Assembly (NCBI RefSeq): GCF_000159955.1
Contig: NZ_GG695986.1
Location: 19,973-25,343 of the forward strand
Reading direction: 5' to 3'
DNA length: 5,371 nt
Source of the DNA: Paenibacillus sp. oral taxon 786 str. D14
Lineage (GTDB): Bacteria; Bacillota; Bacilli; Paenibacillales; Paenibacillaceae
Part shown: positions 1 through 5,358 of the stretch, in pieces
Layout of the letters: every line of letters begins with the position of its first letter
Numbering within the stretch: position 1 is the stretch's first letter
Translations under genes and position numbers: made by a program
The notes under the pieces: model-generated
Databases searched by the model: none
Told to the model about the DNA's origin: nothing
Seen by the model: the letters and a program-made list of their open reading frames with translations, nothing else

Positions 1-7
1 TTACCTC

Positions 8-1330
8 ATGAAAATCGCGATTATTGGCGGCGGCCTGGCCGGGCTTACGGCTGCTGCATACCTGTCGGACAACGGCAATACGTCTGGTACCGTGTTTGAA
101 CGGAGCCCCCAGCTCGGCGGACGTGCTTTCACCTATGAGAAATCGGGATTTACTCTGAACTATGGAGCACACGCAGTATACGGCATCGACAGACATACGC
201 TCCATGCTATGGAAGAAGAGCTGCATTTGAAATTCCAGAGCAAGCAGGTCGATAAGCGTAAAGTGATGTACGCAAAGCACGGACGGTTAACCCCTGCCCC
301 GCTCGATTTCATGAACATTATGAAGACGAATGTGTTGACTCCTATGGAGAAAGTCCGGTTTGTCGCCGAAATCGCGGCCGTGATCGGTAACATCCATCAT
401 TTGAAGCAGTATCGCACGCTTGGCGAATATTTGGAGCATTCACACGCATCGGCAGACGTGAAAGAACTGTGGGAGCATCTGGTTTGTTCCAACTTCTTCA
501 TTACACCGGAGGAAGCGCGCAAGGTGCCGGGTTCGGTCATCTCTGAATATTACCATAACCTCTTCCTCTCCAGCCGGCCGGTCAGCTACATTCTTGGCAG
601 TTGGGCGACAATTACCGACCAATTGATCCATAAAATCCAAGACAATGAGTCCTGGGAGATCACGGTTAAGGAGCCGGTCGAATCGATTACGATGGAAGAC
701 GGGAAATTCGTGTTGAACACGAAAACAAGACAGCAGCTTGTGTACGATCAAGTGATCTTCGCCATGCCAGTACAACAGGTGACCAAACTGCTGGAGGAAA
801 CGCCTTGGGCAAATGCACTGGAACCGTACAAGAACAACACCTCGACCGAAGTGCTGGTTTATGATGTGGGCTTTTCCAAAGTCGTTGCCCGTCCGTTCCA
901 CTATATTAGCGACATCGATCATAAGATCTTTATCAGCGATGTCTCTGCCACGGATTTTACGGTGGCTCCCGTTCATGGTCAGTTATTGCAAGGCATCGCC
1001 TACTTGAACGACGACTTCCCTGATGAGGAGCAGAAGAAGCAATACCTGGAACAGAAAACCCAGCAGATGGAAGCCCTGTTTGATACGTACTATCCGAATT
1101 GGCGCGAGTTTGTTGAGGTCAAACGCGTGTCGAAGAAAGCGATGGTCGCCAGCGTCAAAAATATTTACACCAATCAACTGCTGCCCAACCGTTTGGCAGG
1201 TGTTCCGTTCTTCTTCTGCGGCGACGGCTGTCAAGGGAAAGGTGAGTTAGCTGAACGCGCTTTCTCCAGCGGCCGGGCTGTTGCTCAGATGATCCTGGAA
1301 CAAGCGGAAACCAAGGCCTTATCCATTTAA
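8..1330 (+). CDS. FAD-dependent oxidoreductase, phytoene desaturase / amine oxidase-like
   Basis: Predicted cytosolic flavoprotein of 440 residues. Seen: an N-terminal Rossmann dinucleotide fold with GGGLAG at residues 7-12, the ribose-binding acidic residue E31 in VFER, and LGGRA at 36-40, followed by the NYGAH segment (51-55) typical of the FAD-binding amine oxidase superfamily. The C-terminal FAD motif is FCGDG (403-407), followed by a helix with SGRAVAQMI (421-429). The middle (about 60-390) is the variable substrate domain, so the substrate cannot be read from the sequence. Family knowledge: relatives desaturate carotenoids, oxidise protoporphyrinogen or oxidise amines. No carotenoid or haem gene is visible beside it, so I assign no pathway. 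The length is normal for the superfamily and the frame is intact. Only seven bases precede the ATG, so its ribosome site lies outside the window and the start is not confirmed. Fold is confident; specific role is unknown. Confidence 0.87.
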   Translation: MKIAIIGGGLAGLTAAAYLSDNGNTSGTVFERSPQLGGRAFTYEKSGFTLNYGAHAVYGIDRHTLHAMEEELHLKFQSKQVDKRKVMYAKHGRLTPAPLDFMNIMKTNVLTPMEKVRFVAEIAAVIGNIHHLKQYRTLGEYLEHSHASADVKELWEHLVCSNFFITPEEARKVPGSVISEYYHNLFLSSRPVSYILGSWATITDQLIHKIQDNESWEITVKEPVESITMEDGKFVLNTKTRQQLVYDQVIFAMPVQQVTKLLEETPWANALEPYKNNTSTEVLVYDVGFSKVVARPFHYISDIDHKIFISDVSATDFTVAPVHGQLLQGIAYLNDDFPDEEQKKQYLEQKTQQMEALFDTYYPNWREFVEVKRVSKKAMVASVKNIYTNQLLPNRLAGVPFFFCGDGCQGKGELAERAFSSGRAVAQMILEQAETKALSI

Positions 1331-1338
1331 TCCAAACA

Positions 1339-1398
1339 AAAAACAGAAGCGTACACAAGAGTCGGGATCGTCCGACGAATTGAGACGCTTCTGTTTTT
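1339..1398. terminator. Bidirectional terminator between convergent genes
   Basis: Perfect 14-base inverted repeat: AAAAACAGAAGCGT at 1339-1352 and ACGCTTCTGTTTTT at 1385-1398. The 32-base interior contains a smaller stem, GTCGG (1361-1365) with CCGAC (1372-1376). A T-run ends the stem on both strands, so it can stop the oxidoreductase transcript from the left and the DUF2500 transcript from the right. It lies 9 bases after the oxidoreductase stop. Confidence 0.9.
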
Positions 1399-1472
1399 GT
1401 GCTGTCCAGCCTTTATCAACCTTACTCTGCCTGCCTTTCCTGTGATTATCGTGGGTCTATCGATTTTCTCGC

Positions 1473-1892
1473 TTACCCGGAGCTATGAAATTTTCGGTAT
1501 TCCTGCAGCTCAGTCCGATAGGTGCGAACAGACCGCTCGAACCCATGATAACGACGGCCCTGGAATGTCAGCTTGCCTTCGTCTCCTTCCGCACATTGCC
1601 CGTATTCCACTCCCGACACGGCAAACTCCAAACGGTCACCGCTTTCGACCTCGAAGGTCATATAATACTTCGTGTCAGAACGGTTCACCGAGGTGTCGGT
1701 GTCATGGCGGTGGCTGACTTCGGTCCGTTTTCCGACGATTACGGAATGGACGCTAAGTACAGGCTGCCGGTGGTTTCCGATCGCGCGAAGAAGCCCTCCT
1801 GCTGCTGTCGCAGCCAGGATTCCGAGGATGACAACAAACAAGATTGGCAGCGCCGTTTCCACTACCCCAAACATTTCCGTCCACGACTGCAT
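1473..1892 (-). CDS. DUF2500 family membrane protein
   Basis: A 139-residue protein with one N-terminal membrane segment (about residues 11-37, rich in V, L, I, A) and a short extramembrane domain. I recognise DUF2500 from the block PVLSVHSVIVGKRTEVS (44-60), the His-containing HRH (61-63), KYYMTFEVESGDRLEF (75-90) and GKLTFQGRRYHGFER (106-120). Family knowledge: DUF2500 proteins are small single-pass proteins of unknown function in Firmicutes and some proteobacteria. The conserved domain usually ends near the FER motif; here about 19 more polar residues follow (121-139). The start is supported by AAGGAGGG at 1900-1907, seven bases before the ATG. A TATACT at 1949-1954 is a possible -10, but I find no good -35. 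It is separated from the upstream cysteine-rich gene by a terminator, so it is probably transcribed alone. Confidence 0.85.
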   Translation of the reverse strand: MQSWTEMFGVVETALPILFVVILGILAATAAGGLLRAIGNHRQPVLSVHSVIVGKRTEVSHRHDTDTSVNRSDTKYYMTFEVESGDRLEFAVSGVEYGQCAEGDEGKLTFQGRRYHGFERSVRTYRTELQEYRKFHSSG

Positions 1893-2025
1893 CGCTTATC
1901 CCTCCTTCGAGAGGTTGCTCCGTACCGCTGTTCTCTCCTTTCCCCCTAAGTATATGCGGACCTGAAAAAAACTTGTTATTCATCGTGTCCGGAAAATATG
2001 CCACTCTTGTCCAAGATATCTTAGA

Positions 2026-2066
2026 GAAAAAGAAAAACCTCCGATTCGTGGTTACGAATGGAGGTT
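2026..2066 (-). terminator. Rho-independent terminator of the cysteine-rich small protein gene
   Basis: Read on the - strand, AACCTCC (2060-2066) and ATTCGT (2054-2059) pair with ACGAAT (2044-2049) and GGAGGTT (2036-2042), with a one-base bulge at 2043 and a four-base loop. A T-rich tail (complement of 2026-2037) follows. It starts 30 bases after the stop of the gene at 2096-2290 and separates it from the DUF2500 gene. Confidence 0.88.
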
Positions 2067-2095
2067 ACTATGGTGTGAAGCAAGAACGATCTATA

Positions 2096-2290
2096 TTAAG
2101 CATAGTACTCAAACAACAGTTGACGGGTCTCTTCAGCGCCATCGGCTTCCATTTCGAACGCCTCGTCAAGTCCTTTCTCTGCCCAACAAGCTTTGCAAGC
2201 TTCTTCTGTCGTGCACAGATGTGCATCTTCACAGGTGTAGCAGAACTGCAGGTAATTGCGGGTTACAAATTCTTCTTGAACAGTTTTCAT
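2096..2290 (-). CDS. Small cysteine-rich protein, possible metal-binding, function unknown
   Basis: A 64-residue acidic protein without signal peptide or membrane segment, so probably cytosolic. Cysteines lie at 17, 20, 26, 32 and 35, giving CxxC-x5-C-x5-CxxC with H24 inside, in the stretch FCYTCEDAHLC then TTEEACKACW. Two CxxC knuckles plus a third Cys and a His suggest a zinc or other metal site; this is inference. The C-terminal part (about 38-64) is rich in Glu and probably helical. The start is supported by AGGAG at 2300-2304, nine bases before the ATG. A dedicated terminator follows, and upstream there is a promoter with an Fnr/CRP-like site, which argues that this is a real, regulated gene rather than a chance frame. 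I do not recognise a named family. Alternatives are a redox or stress-responsive small protein or a small anti-factor. Confidence 0.75.
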   Translation of the reverse strand: MKTVQEEFVTRNYLQFCYTCEDAHLCTTEEACKACWAEKGLDEAFEMEADGAEETRQLLFEYYA

Positions 2291-2313
2291 AAGGCTCCAC
2301 TCCTATCATTATG

Positions 2314-2327
2314 GGAGCGTTCGCTCC
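2314..2327. repeat. 14-bp perfect palindrome in the leader of the cysteine-rich gene
   Basis: GGAGCG (2314-2319), TT, CGCTCC (2322-2327). It lies in the predicted 70-base 5' leader of the 2096-2290 gene, about 10 bases upstream of its ribosome site. In RNA only a strained short-loop hairpin can form, so it may instead be a protein-binding site. The function is unknown. Confidence 0.45.
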
Positions 2328-2366
2328 GATTTTGGCTTGCCTGTGATTGATCTTCCTTACAAGTTA

Positions 2367-2375
2367 AATATATCA
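2367..2375 (-). promoter_or_regulatory. Extended -10 promoter of the cysteine-rich gene
   Basis: On the - strand, TGA (2373-2375) directly precedes TATATT (2367-2372), matching the extended -10 form TGn plus a 5/6 match to TATAAT. The predicted transcription start is near 2360, giving a leader of about 70 bases. There is no TTGACA-like -35 at the right distance, which fits activation by the protein bound just upstream. Confidence 0.6.
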
Positions 2376-2393
2376 CAAAGTCCGAGAATAGTA

Positions 2394-2409
2394 CGTGATA
2401 ATTTTCACA
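2394..2409 (-). promoter_or_regulatory. Putative Fnr/CRP-family operator at -41.5
   Basis: On the - strand the site reads TGTGA, six bases, TCACG. This is 9 of 10 matches to the Fnr/CRP consensus TGTGA-N6-TCACA used by Bacillus Fnr and E. coli CRP. Its centre (between 2401 and 2402) lies exactly 41.5 bases upstream of the start predicted from the -10 at 2367-2372, the class II activator position. The match of site and spacing is seen directly. Which CRP/Fnr-family protein binds it is inference. Confidence 0.55.
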
Positions 2410-2411
2410 AT

Positions 2412-2425
2412 ATAATGAACATTAT
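2412..2425. repeat. AT-rich palindrome upstream of the Fnr-like site
   Basis: ATAATG (2412-2417), AA, CATTAT (2420-2425). It overlaps a sequence somewhat like a Fur or PerR box, but its centre has two bases whereas those boxes have one. It may be a second regulator site or simply AT-rich intergenic sequence. Confidence 0.3.
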
Positions 2426-2444
2426 CATTCTGCCCGTTTCTACA

Positions 2445-2474
2445 CAAAAGAAGCATGGATCCCACGCCATGCTT
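2445..2474 (-). terminator. Terminator of the Asp-box lipoprotein gene
   Basis: On the - strand, AAGCATGG (2467-2474) pairs with CCATGCTT (2451-2458) around an eight-base loop, followed by CTTTTGTG. It lies 15 bases after the stop of the gene at 2490-3776. Confidence 0.85.
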
Positions 2475-2489
2475 GCTTTTATTATCCGT

Positions 2490-3776
2490 TTATAGCACCT
2501 GCCAGGTTCGTCCCCCATCCTTCGTTTGCATCAGGAGCGAACGCTTCTGATTCTCTTGGGCAACTAACAGCCACCCCACTCGGGAATTAAAGAACTGAAG
2601 CTTCACAATTTCAGGGTAGTCCTCCAGCGTTTCGACCAATTTTTTGTTTTCCGGCAACGGCTCCCAGCTCGCGCCTTGGTTTAACGTATGATAGACCGTT
2701 GAATCCAAAATCGTCCAACCTTCGTTAGGCGTTAAGAAAGTCGGAGCCAGCTTCTCGTTTAGACCGGTTTGCCAGGACAACTGAAACGGCGCTAACGTCC
2801 AAGTGCTGCCGGCATCTTCCGTAAAGTAACCGTTGAATTTGGTGGAATCCCCCCGGGTGCAGCCGACAGGAATCCAGCCCTCTTTCACGCTGCCGGAGAA
2901 GAAGGACACAGGCCCAACCGTAAAGCTGTCGCAGGTTTTATACTTGTTCGGATTAAAGAAATGAAGATTTTGAGTCCAGGTTAACCCGCCGTTTTGGGTC
3001 GTATATAACGTTGGAAGTCCTTGATTGATTTCGGTTACAAAACCGTGCAGCGGGCTAGTAAAGGCCATCGATGTTTGCGTGCCAGGTATCAATGAAGGGC
3101 TGTCCTCTGACAGGAGACGCATCGGATCCGTCCCCCCAAGCAGAACTTCAAAGGTTTGGGCTCCGTCATCCGTCTCATATAAAGACCGTGCTCCATTCTC
3201 CCGCATGTTAACCTCGGAAAGCAACCATCCATGATCCGGATCGGCAAATACCATGGCCTTCACTTCCCCTTCTCCAGGGAATGAAGTTACCTTCCAAGTG
3301 GTTCCGCCGTCGGTTGTACGCAGGACAATCGTATCTCCGGAACCGGCAGAATTTCGTACGATAAAGCCATGATTCGGATCTAGAAAAAAGATATCCTTGG
3401 CATACTCCGGCGTGGTAGCAAACGGTACGGAGGCGGCAGGTGAGATATTCGTCCACGTTTTGCCGTTGTCTGCTGTAATATAAAGCCGCAGCTCGTTACG
3501 CGTAATCCCCCACGCTAGTCCCGTCGTTTCACTGAGCAATTGAAAATCGGTGAGACGGGTTTGAATCTGGTAGCGGTTATTCGTGTTCTCCGCCGGAGCG
3601 GCGGCAGGATTTCCCTGGTTCTCGGAAGCTGCAGGATTAATCACTGTGATCGTTTGTCCATCCTCAGAAGGCTCGTCTAGTACCGGAGTGGCAGCCGGAG
3701 GCGGCTCGGAATTGCAAGCCGTCAGAAGCAGCACCATACCCAGGGCGGTTCCGGCAATCTTAAGCCACAGGCTCAA
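2490..3776 (-). CDS. Secreted lipoprotein with seven Asp-box (BNR) repeats, predicted beta-propeller
   Basis: A 428-residue protein predicted to be exported and lipid-anchored on the outer face of the membrane. Seen: signal peptide 1-20 with lipobox LTAC ending at C21, then a low-complexity Pro/Ala/Glu/Asn linker (about 22-68). The body carries seven Asp-box motifs of the type T-x-D-x-G-x-T-W: 101-108, 154-161, 202-209 (TDDGAQTF, weaker), 260-267, 319-326, 364-371 and 418-425. They are spaced 45 to 59 residues apart and several are followed by HGF or HGW/EGW strands (136, 182, 244, 299, 352). Family knowledge: this matches the BNR/sialidase-type and Ycf48-like propeller fold, so seven blades are likely. 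No catalytic sialidase residues are evident; a binding or assembly role is more likely than an enzyme. C282 and C306 could form a disulfide. The start is TTG, supported by GAGGTGG six bases upstream; a stop codon lies just upstream in frame. Confidence 0.88.
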   Translation of the reverse strand: MSLWLKIAGTALGMVLLLTACNSEPPPAATPVLDEPSEDGQTITVINPAASENQGNPAAAPAENTNNRYQIQTRLTDFQLLSETTGLAWGITRNELRLYITADNGKTWTNISPAASVPFATTPEYAKDIFFLDPNHGFIVRNSAGSGDTIVLRTTDGGTTWKVTSFPGEGEVKAMVFADPDHGWLLSEVNMRENGARSLYETDDGAQTFEVLLGGTDPMRLLSEDSPSLIPGTQTSMAFTSPLHGFVTEINQGLPTLYTTQNGGLTWTQNLHFFNPNKYKTCDSFTVGPVSFFSGSVKEGWIPVGCTRGDSTKFNGYFTEDAGSTWTLAPFQLSWQTGLNEKLAPTFLTPNEGWTILDSTVYHTLNQGASWEPLPENKKLVETLEDYPEIVKLQFFNSRVGWLLVAQENQKRSLLMQTKDGGRTWQVL

Positions 3777-3789
3777 CCTGAACCACCTC
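3774..3789 (-). promoter_or_regulatory. Ribosome binding site fixing a TTG start
   Basis: GAGGTGG (complement of 3783-3789) lies six bases before TTG at 3774-3776. In frame upstream there is no ATG, GTG or TTG before a TAA; only an unsupported CTG. The first internal ATG (codon 14) would destroy the signal peptide. TTG is therefore the best start of the lipoprotein gene. Confidence 0.75.
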
Positions 3790-3813
3790 GCTTTCTGCAG
3801 TTAGATATGAATC

Positions 3814-3822
3814 ATTATAACA
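3814..3822 (-). promoter_or_regulatory. Extended -10 promoter of the lipoprotein gene
   Basis: On the - strand, TGTTATAAT (3814-3822) is a perfect TATAAT preceded by TGn. No clear -35 is present, which is normal for extended -10 promoters. The predicted start near 3807 gives a leader of about 30 bases. It lies in the 64-bp gap after the deacetylase gene, so the lipoprotein can be transcribed without it. Confidence 0.6.
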
Positions 3823-3840
3823 TAGATGTTTTTCTCGCCG

Positions 3841-4935
3841 TTATAAACGGGGATCGTTCCCAAAATTCACCGTGAAATGCTGATTGGGTTTATAAACGGC
3901 AAAGGCGTATCCTTTGCTTTGCAAATATTCGATAATTTGAGGCAAAATCTTTACCGTCTGCGCTTTCTCATGCCACAGAATCACCTCAGTATCCCGGTGC
4001 GTTTGACGCTTTACTTCTTTAAGGATTGTGCTCGGGCTGTTCGGGTATTTCCAGTCCATGGAGTCCACCGTCCAGTCCCACATCTTAAATCCCGCTTTCG
4101 CAATATCACCGCGGAACTTCTCACCGATTTCCGGTTTGCTGCCGTACGGCGCACGAATCAAGGTCGGGGAAGTGCCGGTAAGCTTCTCCATCAGCTTCTG
4201 TTCCTTCGTAAATTCTTCGATGAAGTGAGCCGATCCTTTGCCGTCATATAAAATCTTCTTGTTGTGCGTCATACTGTGCAGACCTATGTAATGACCTTCC
4301 TGCAACGCCTGATTCACGATTTTCTCATTTTTGCTGAGCTGATTCCCAATCATAAAGAAAGTGCCATGTATCTGATAATGCTCCAAAATATCAAGCAACT
4401 GCTCCGTATATTTGCTAGGTCCGTCATCAAAGGTCAGATAAATTACTTTTGGCTTCACAGTCGATTTCGTTTTTTTATCCTGCTGCGCTGGGGATTTCGT
4501 TTCGACCGCAGGTTGTGCGGCAGGTGTAGCAGGTGCCGGGTCGGATTCAGCTGTCTGGGAAGCACCATCTTCCTTGCTCGGAGTCCCCTTCGGCTCCGCC
4601 TGGGTGTTACTTGATTCTGCCGGGGTACTGTTTGAATCCGCCGGTGTAACGGTGGGCTCCGTCGTTTGCTGTGAATTTGCAAGATTAACGCTCTGCCCCT
4701 TCTCCGTTTCCCCTGCGGATGCCAATTTTGCCGGGATAACCACCCGGGTTGACGACTTGTGCGTAAGGGATTTGTTGATCAGTGGGGCGACTGCCACCGC
4801 AGTCAATGCCAGGGAAGATGCCGTCAGTACGAGCGCAGCTGTGATGATCCATCTCGTACGCCGAATTATTTTGGATTGTGTGTTACGCTCTCCATGCTTT
4901 TCACTTCGTTTACCGTAAGGCGACATCTCATTCAC
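3841..4935 (-). CDS. Membrane-anchored polysaccharide deacetylase (CE4, NodB domain)
   Basis: A 364-residue protein. Seen: a basic N-terminus (K22, R25, R26, R28), one membrane segment (about 29-51), a long linker rich in Ser, Thr, Pro, Ala and Glu (about 75-155), then a NodB domain (about 163-350). All five CE4 motifs are intact: TFDDGP 168-173 (D170 catalytic base, D171 metal), HSMTH 220-224 (H220 and H224 metal ligands), RAPYG 261-265, VDSMDW 290-295, and LWH 320-322 (H322). Family knowledge: such enzymes remove acetyl groups from N-acetylglucosamine or N-acetylmuramic acid in peptidoglycan or similar glycans, using a divalent metal. The domain should face outside, held off the membrane by the linker. 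Peptidoglycan is the likely substrate, but chitin oligomers or exopolysaccharide cannot be excluded. No alanine-x-alanine cleavage site is convincing because a proline follows AVA, so the segment is probably an anchor. The GTG start is chosen on the basis of its ribosome site. Confidence 0.93.
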   Translation of the reverse strand: MNEMSPYGKRSEKHGERNTQSKIIRRTRWIITAALVLTASSLALTAVAVAPLINKSLTHKSSTRVVIPAKLASAGETEKGQSVNLANSQQTTEPTVTPADSNSTPAESSNTQAEPKGTPSKEDGASQTAESDPAPATPAAQPAVETKSPAQQDKKTKSTVKPKVIYLTFDDGPSKYTEQLLDILEHYQIHGTFFMIGNQLSKNEKIVNQALQEGHYIGLHSMTHNKKILYDGKGSAHFIEEFTKEQKLMEKLTGTSPTLIRAPYGSKPEIGEKFRGDIAKAGFKMWDWTVDSMDWKYPNSPSTILKEVKRQTHRDTEVILWHEKAQTVKILPQIIEYLQSKGYAFAVYKPNQHFTVNFGNDPRL

Positions 4936-4948
4936 CGGATTCCTCTCT
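4933..4948 (-). promoter_or_regulatory. Ribosome binding site favouring a GTG start
   Basis: AGAGAGG (complement of 4942-4948) lies six bases before GTG at 4933-4935. The in-frame ATG three codons later (4924-4926) would be 15 bases away, which is too far, so GTG is preferred for the deacetylase. Confidence 0.7.
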
Positions 4949-5090
4949 CTCTTTTTCTATTTAATAGAATAATATAAAGCGAGAGTTTCGTCCTTACAGA
5001 ATCGTTAATCGCTGGTTACAAAGTGATAACAACTTTTAAAAAGCGACATTTTGTTAACATAACATATATTATGTTTTAATTATTTCAAAG
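4949..5090. other. AT-rich upstream region of the deacetylase gene
   Basis: This stretch should contain the deacetylase promoter on the - strand. TATATT or TATTAT near 4971-4978 are possible -10 elements, but I find no matching -35 and do not call one. It also holds the AT-rich palindrome at 5054-5079. No coding frame is convincing here. Confidence 0.4.
5054..5079. repeat. AT-rich inverted repeat in the divergent intergenic region
   Basis: AACATA (5061-5066), TAT, TATGTT (5070-5075), flanked by TTAA at 5054-5057 and 5076-5079. It could be an operator for the deacetylase gene, about 120 bases upstream of its start codon, but it matches no consensus I can name with confidence. Confidence 0.3.
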
Positions 5091-5126
5091 AGGATAAAAA
5101 TAAACCGCCTCCCTAAGAAGACGGTT
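5091..5126 (-). terminator. Orphan - strand terminator
   Basis: On the - strand, AACCGTCTTC (5117-5126) pairs with GGAGGCGGTT (5103-5112) as a 10-bp stem with two G-U pairs and a four-base loop. It is followed by a T-rich tail (complement of 5091-5102). No complete - strand gene lies directly upstream of it; the only candidate is the frame ending at 5165. Confidence 0.75.
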
Positions 5127-5191
5127 ATCGTGCTGATAGATCCCGTTTGCCTATTCATTATTATTTAAAATACGAACATTCCAGATTTTAC

Positions 5192-5221
5192 TTTAAATTT
5201 AGAACTTTCTTCAGGTACAAT
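5192..5221 (+). promoter_or_regulatory. Candidate promoter of the + gene at the right edge
   Basis: TTTAAA (5192-5197, 4/6 to TTGACA), an 18-base spacer, then TACAAT (5216-5221, 5/6 to TATAAT). It would give a leader of about 130 bases before the ATG at 5359. The evidence is weak on the -35 side. Confidence 0.35.
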
Positions 5222-5241
5222 GGGTGTAACCCAATACATAC

Positions 5242-5270
5242 GCGCTTCATTCTTAAACGCAGCGAAGCGC
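5242..5270 (+). other. Hairpin in the leader of the right-edge gene
   Basis: GCGCTTC (5242-5248) pairs with GAAGCGC (5264-5270) around a 15-base loop. Nearby are smaller inverted repeats: TGGGT/ACCCA (5221-5233), GGTT/AACC (5294-5304) and GCTTG/CAAGC (5279-5283 with 5317-5321). No T-run follows, so it is not a terminator. It may be part of a structured leader. I could not match it to a riboswitch class. Confidence 0.35.
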
Positions 5271-5358
5271 CCAAGAGTGCTTGTATCACTTAAGGTTAAG
5301 AACCCAACCAACGGTGCAAGCTAAAGCATGGAGAACACGACAAGGAGATAGAAAAAAA

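Larger units (their letters stand above)
5165..5320 (-). pseudogene. Possible 3' remnant of a - strand gene, 51 codons
   Basis: An open - strand frame of 51 sense codons ends at TAA (5165-5167), about 40 bases before the orphan terminator. It begins after an in-frame TAG (5321-5323) and has no start with a ribosome site; the only early start codon is a TTG at 5309-5311 with no purine-rich sequence before it. The translation looks protein-like, with GRFAAFKNEARMYW followed by VTPIVPEESS and an alternating KFKVKSGMFVF end. I recognise no family. It could be the tail of a deleted gene whose terminator survives, or a chance frame; the length alone is not improbable by chance. Confidence 0.25.

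Noticed and set aside
440..976. 178-codon open frame on the - strand inside the oxidoreductase gene
   Set aside because: It lies fully within a gene with clear FAD motifs, and its translation is rich in H, R and F without domain signs. It is a frame shadow.
1485..1949. 154-codon + strand frame over the DUF2500 gene
   Set aside because: The opposite frame matches DUF2500 and has a strong ribosome site. The + translation shows no family features.
1844..2350. 168-codon + strand frame over the cysteine-rich gene and its flanks
   Set aside because: It runs through a terminator hairpin, a ribosome site and a promoter of the - strand genes, and has no family signature.
2413..2427. Fur or PerR box reading of the AT-rich palindrome
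   Set aside because: As a 7-1-7 site only one half (ATTATCA) matches well, the other about 4 of 7. The natural symmetry has a two-base centre.
3838..3850. CCGTT/AACGG hairpin at the end of the deacetylase gene as terminator
   Set aside because: The stem is only five bp, overlaps the stop codon, and no T-run follows on the - strand.
4264..4614. 116-codon + strand frame inside the deacetylase gene
   Set aside because: The - strand encodes the complete CE4 motif set. The + frame is a shadow with an artefactual Arg/Leu-rich tail.
4924..4926. ATG at codon 4 as the deacetylase start
   Set aside because: It is 15 bases from the AGAGAGG ribosome site, whereas the GTG is at the usual six.
5140..5358. 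c-di-GMP (GEMM), c-di-AMP (ydaO) or guanidine riboswitch in the leader
   Set aside because: The conserved core segments that I know of these classes are not present. Only short generic stems are visible.
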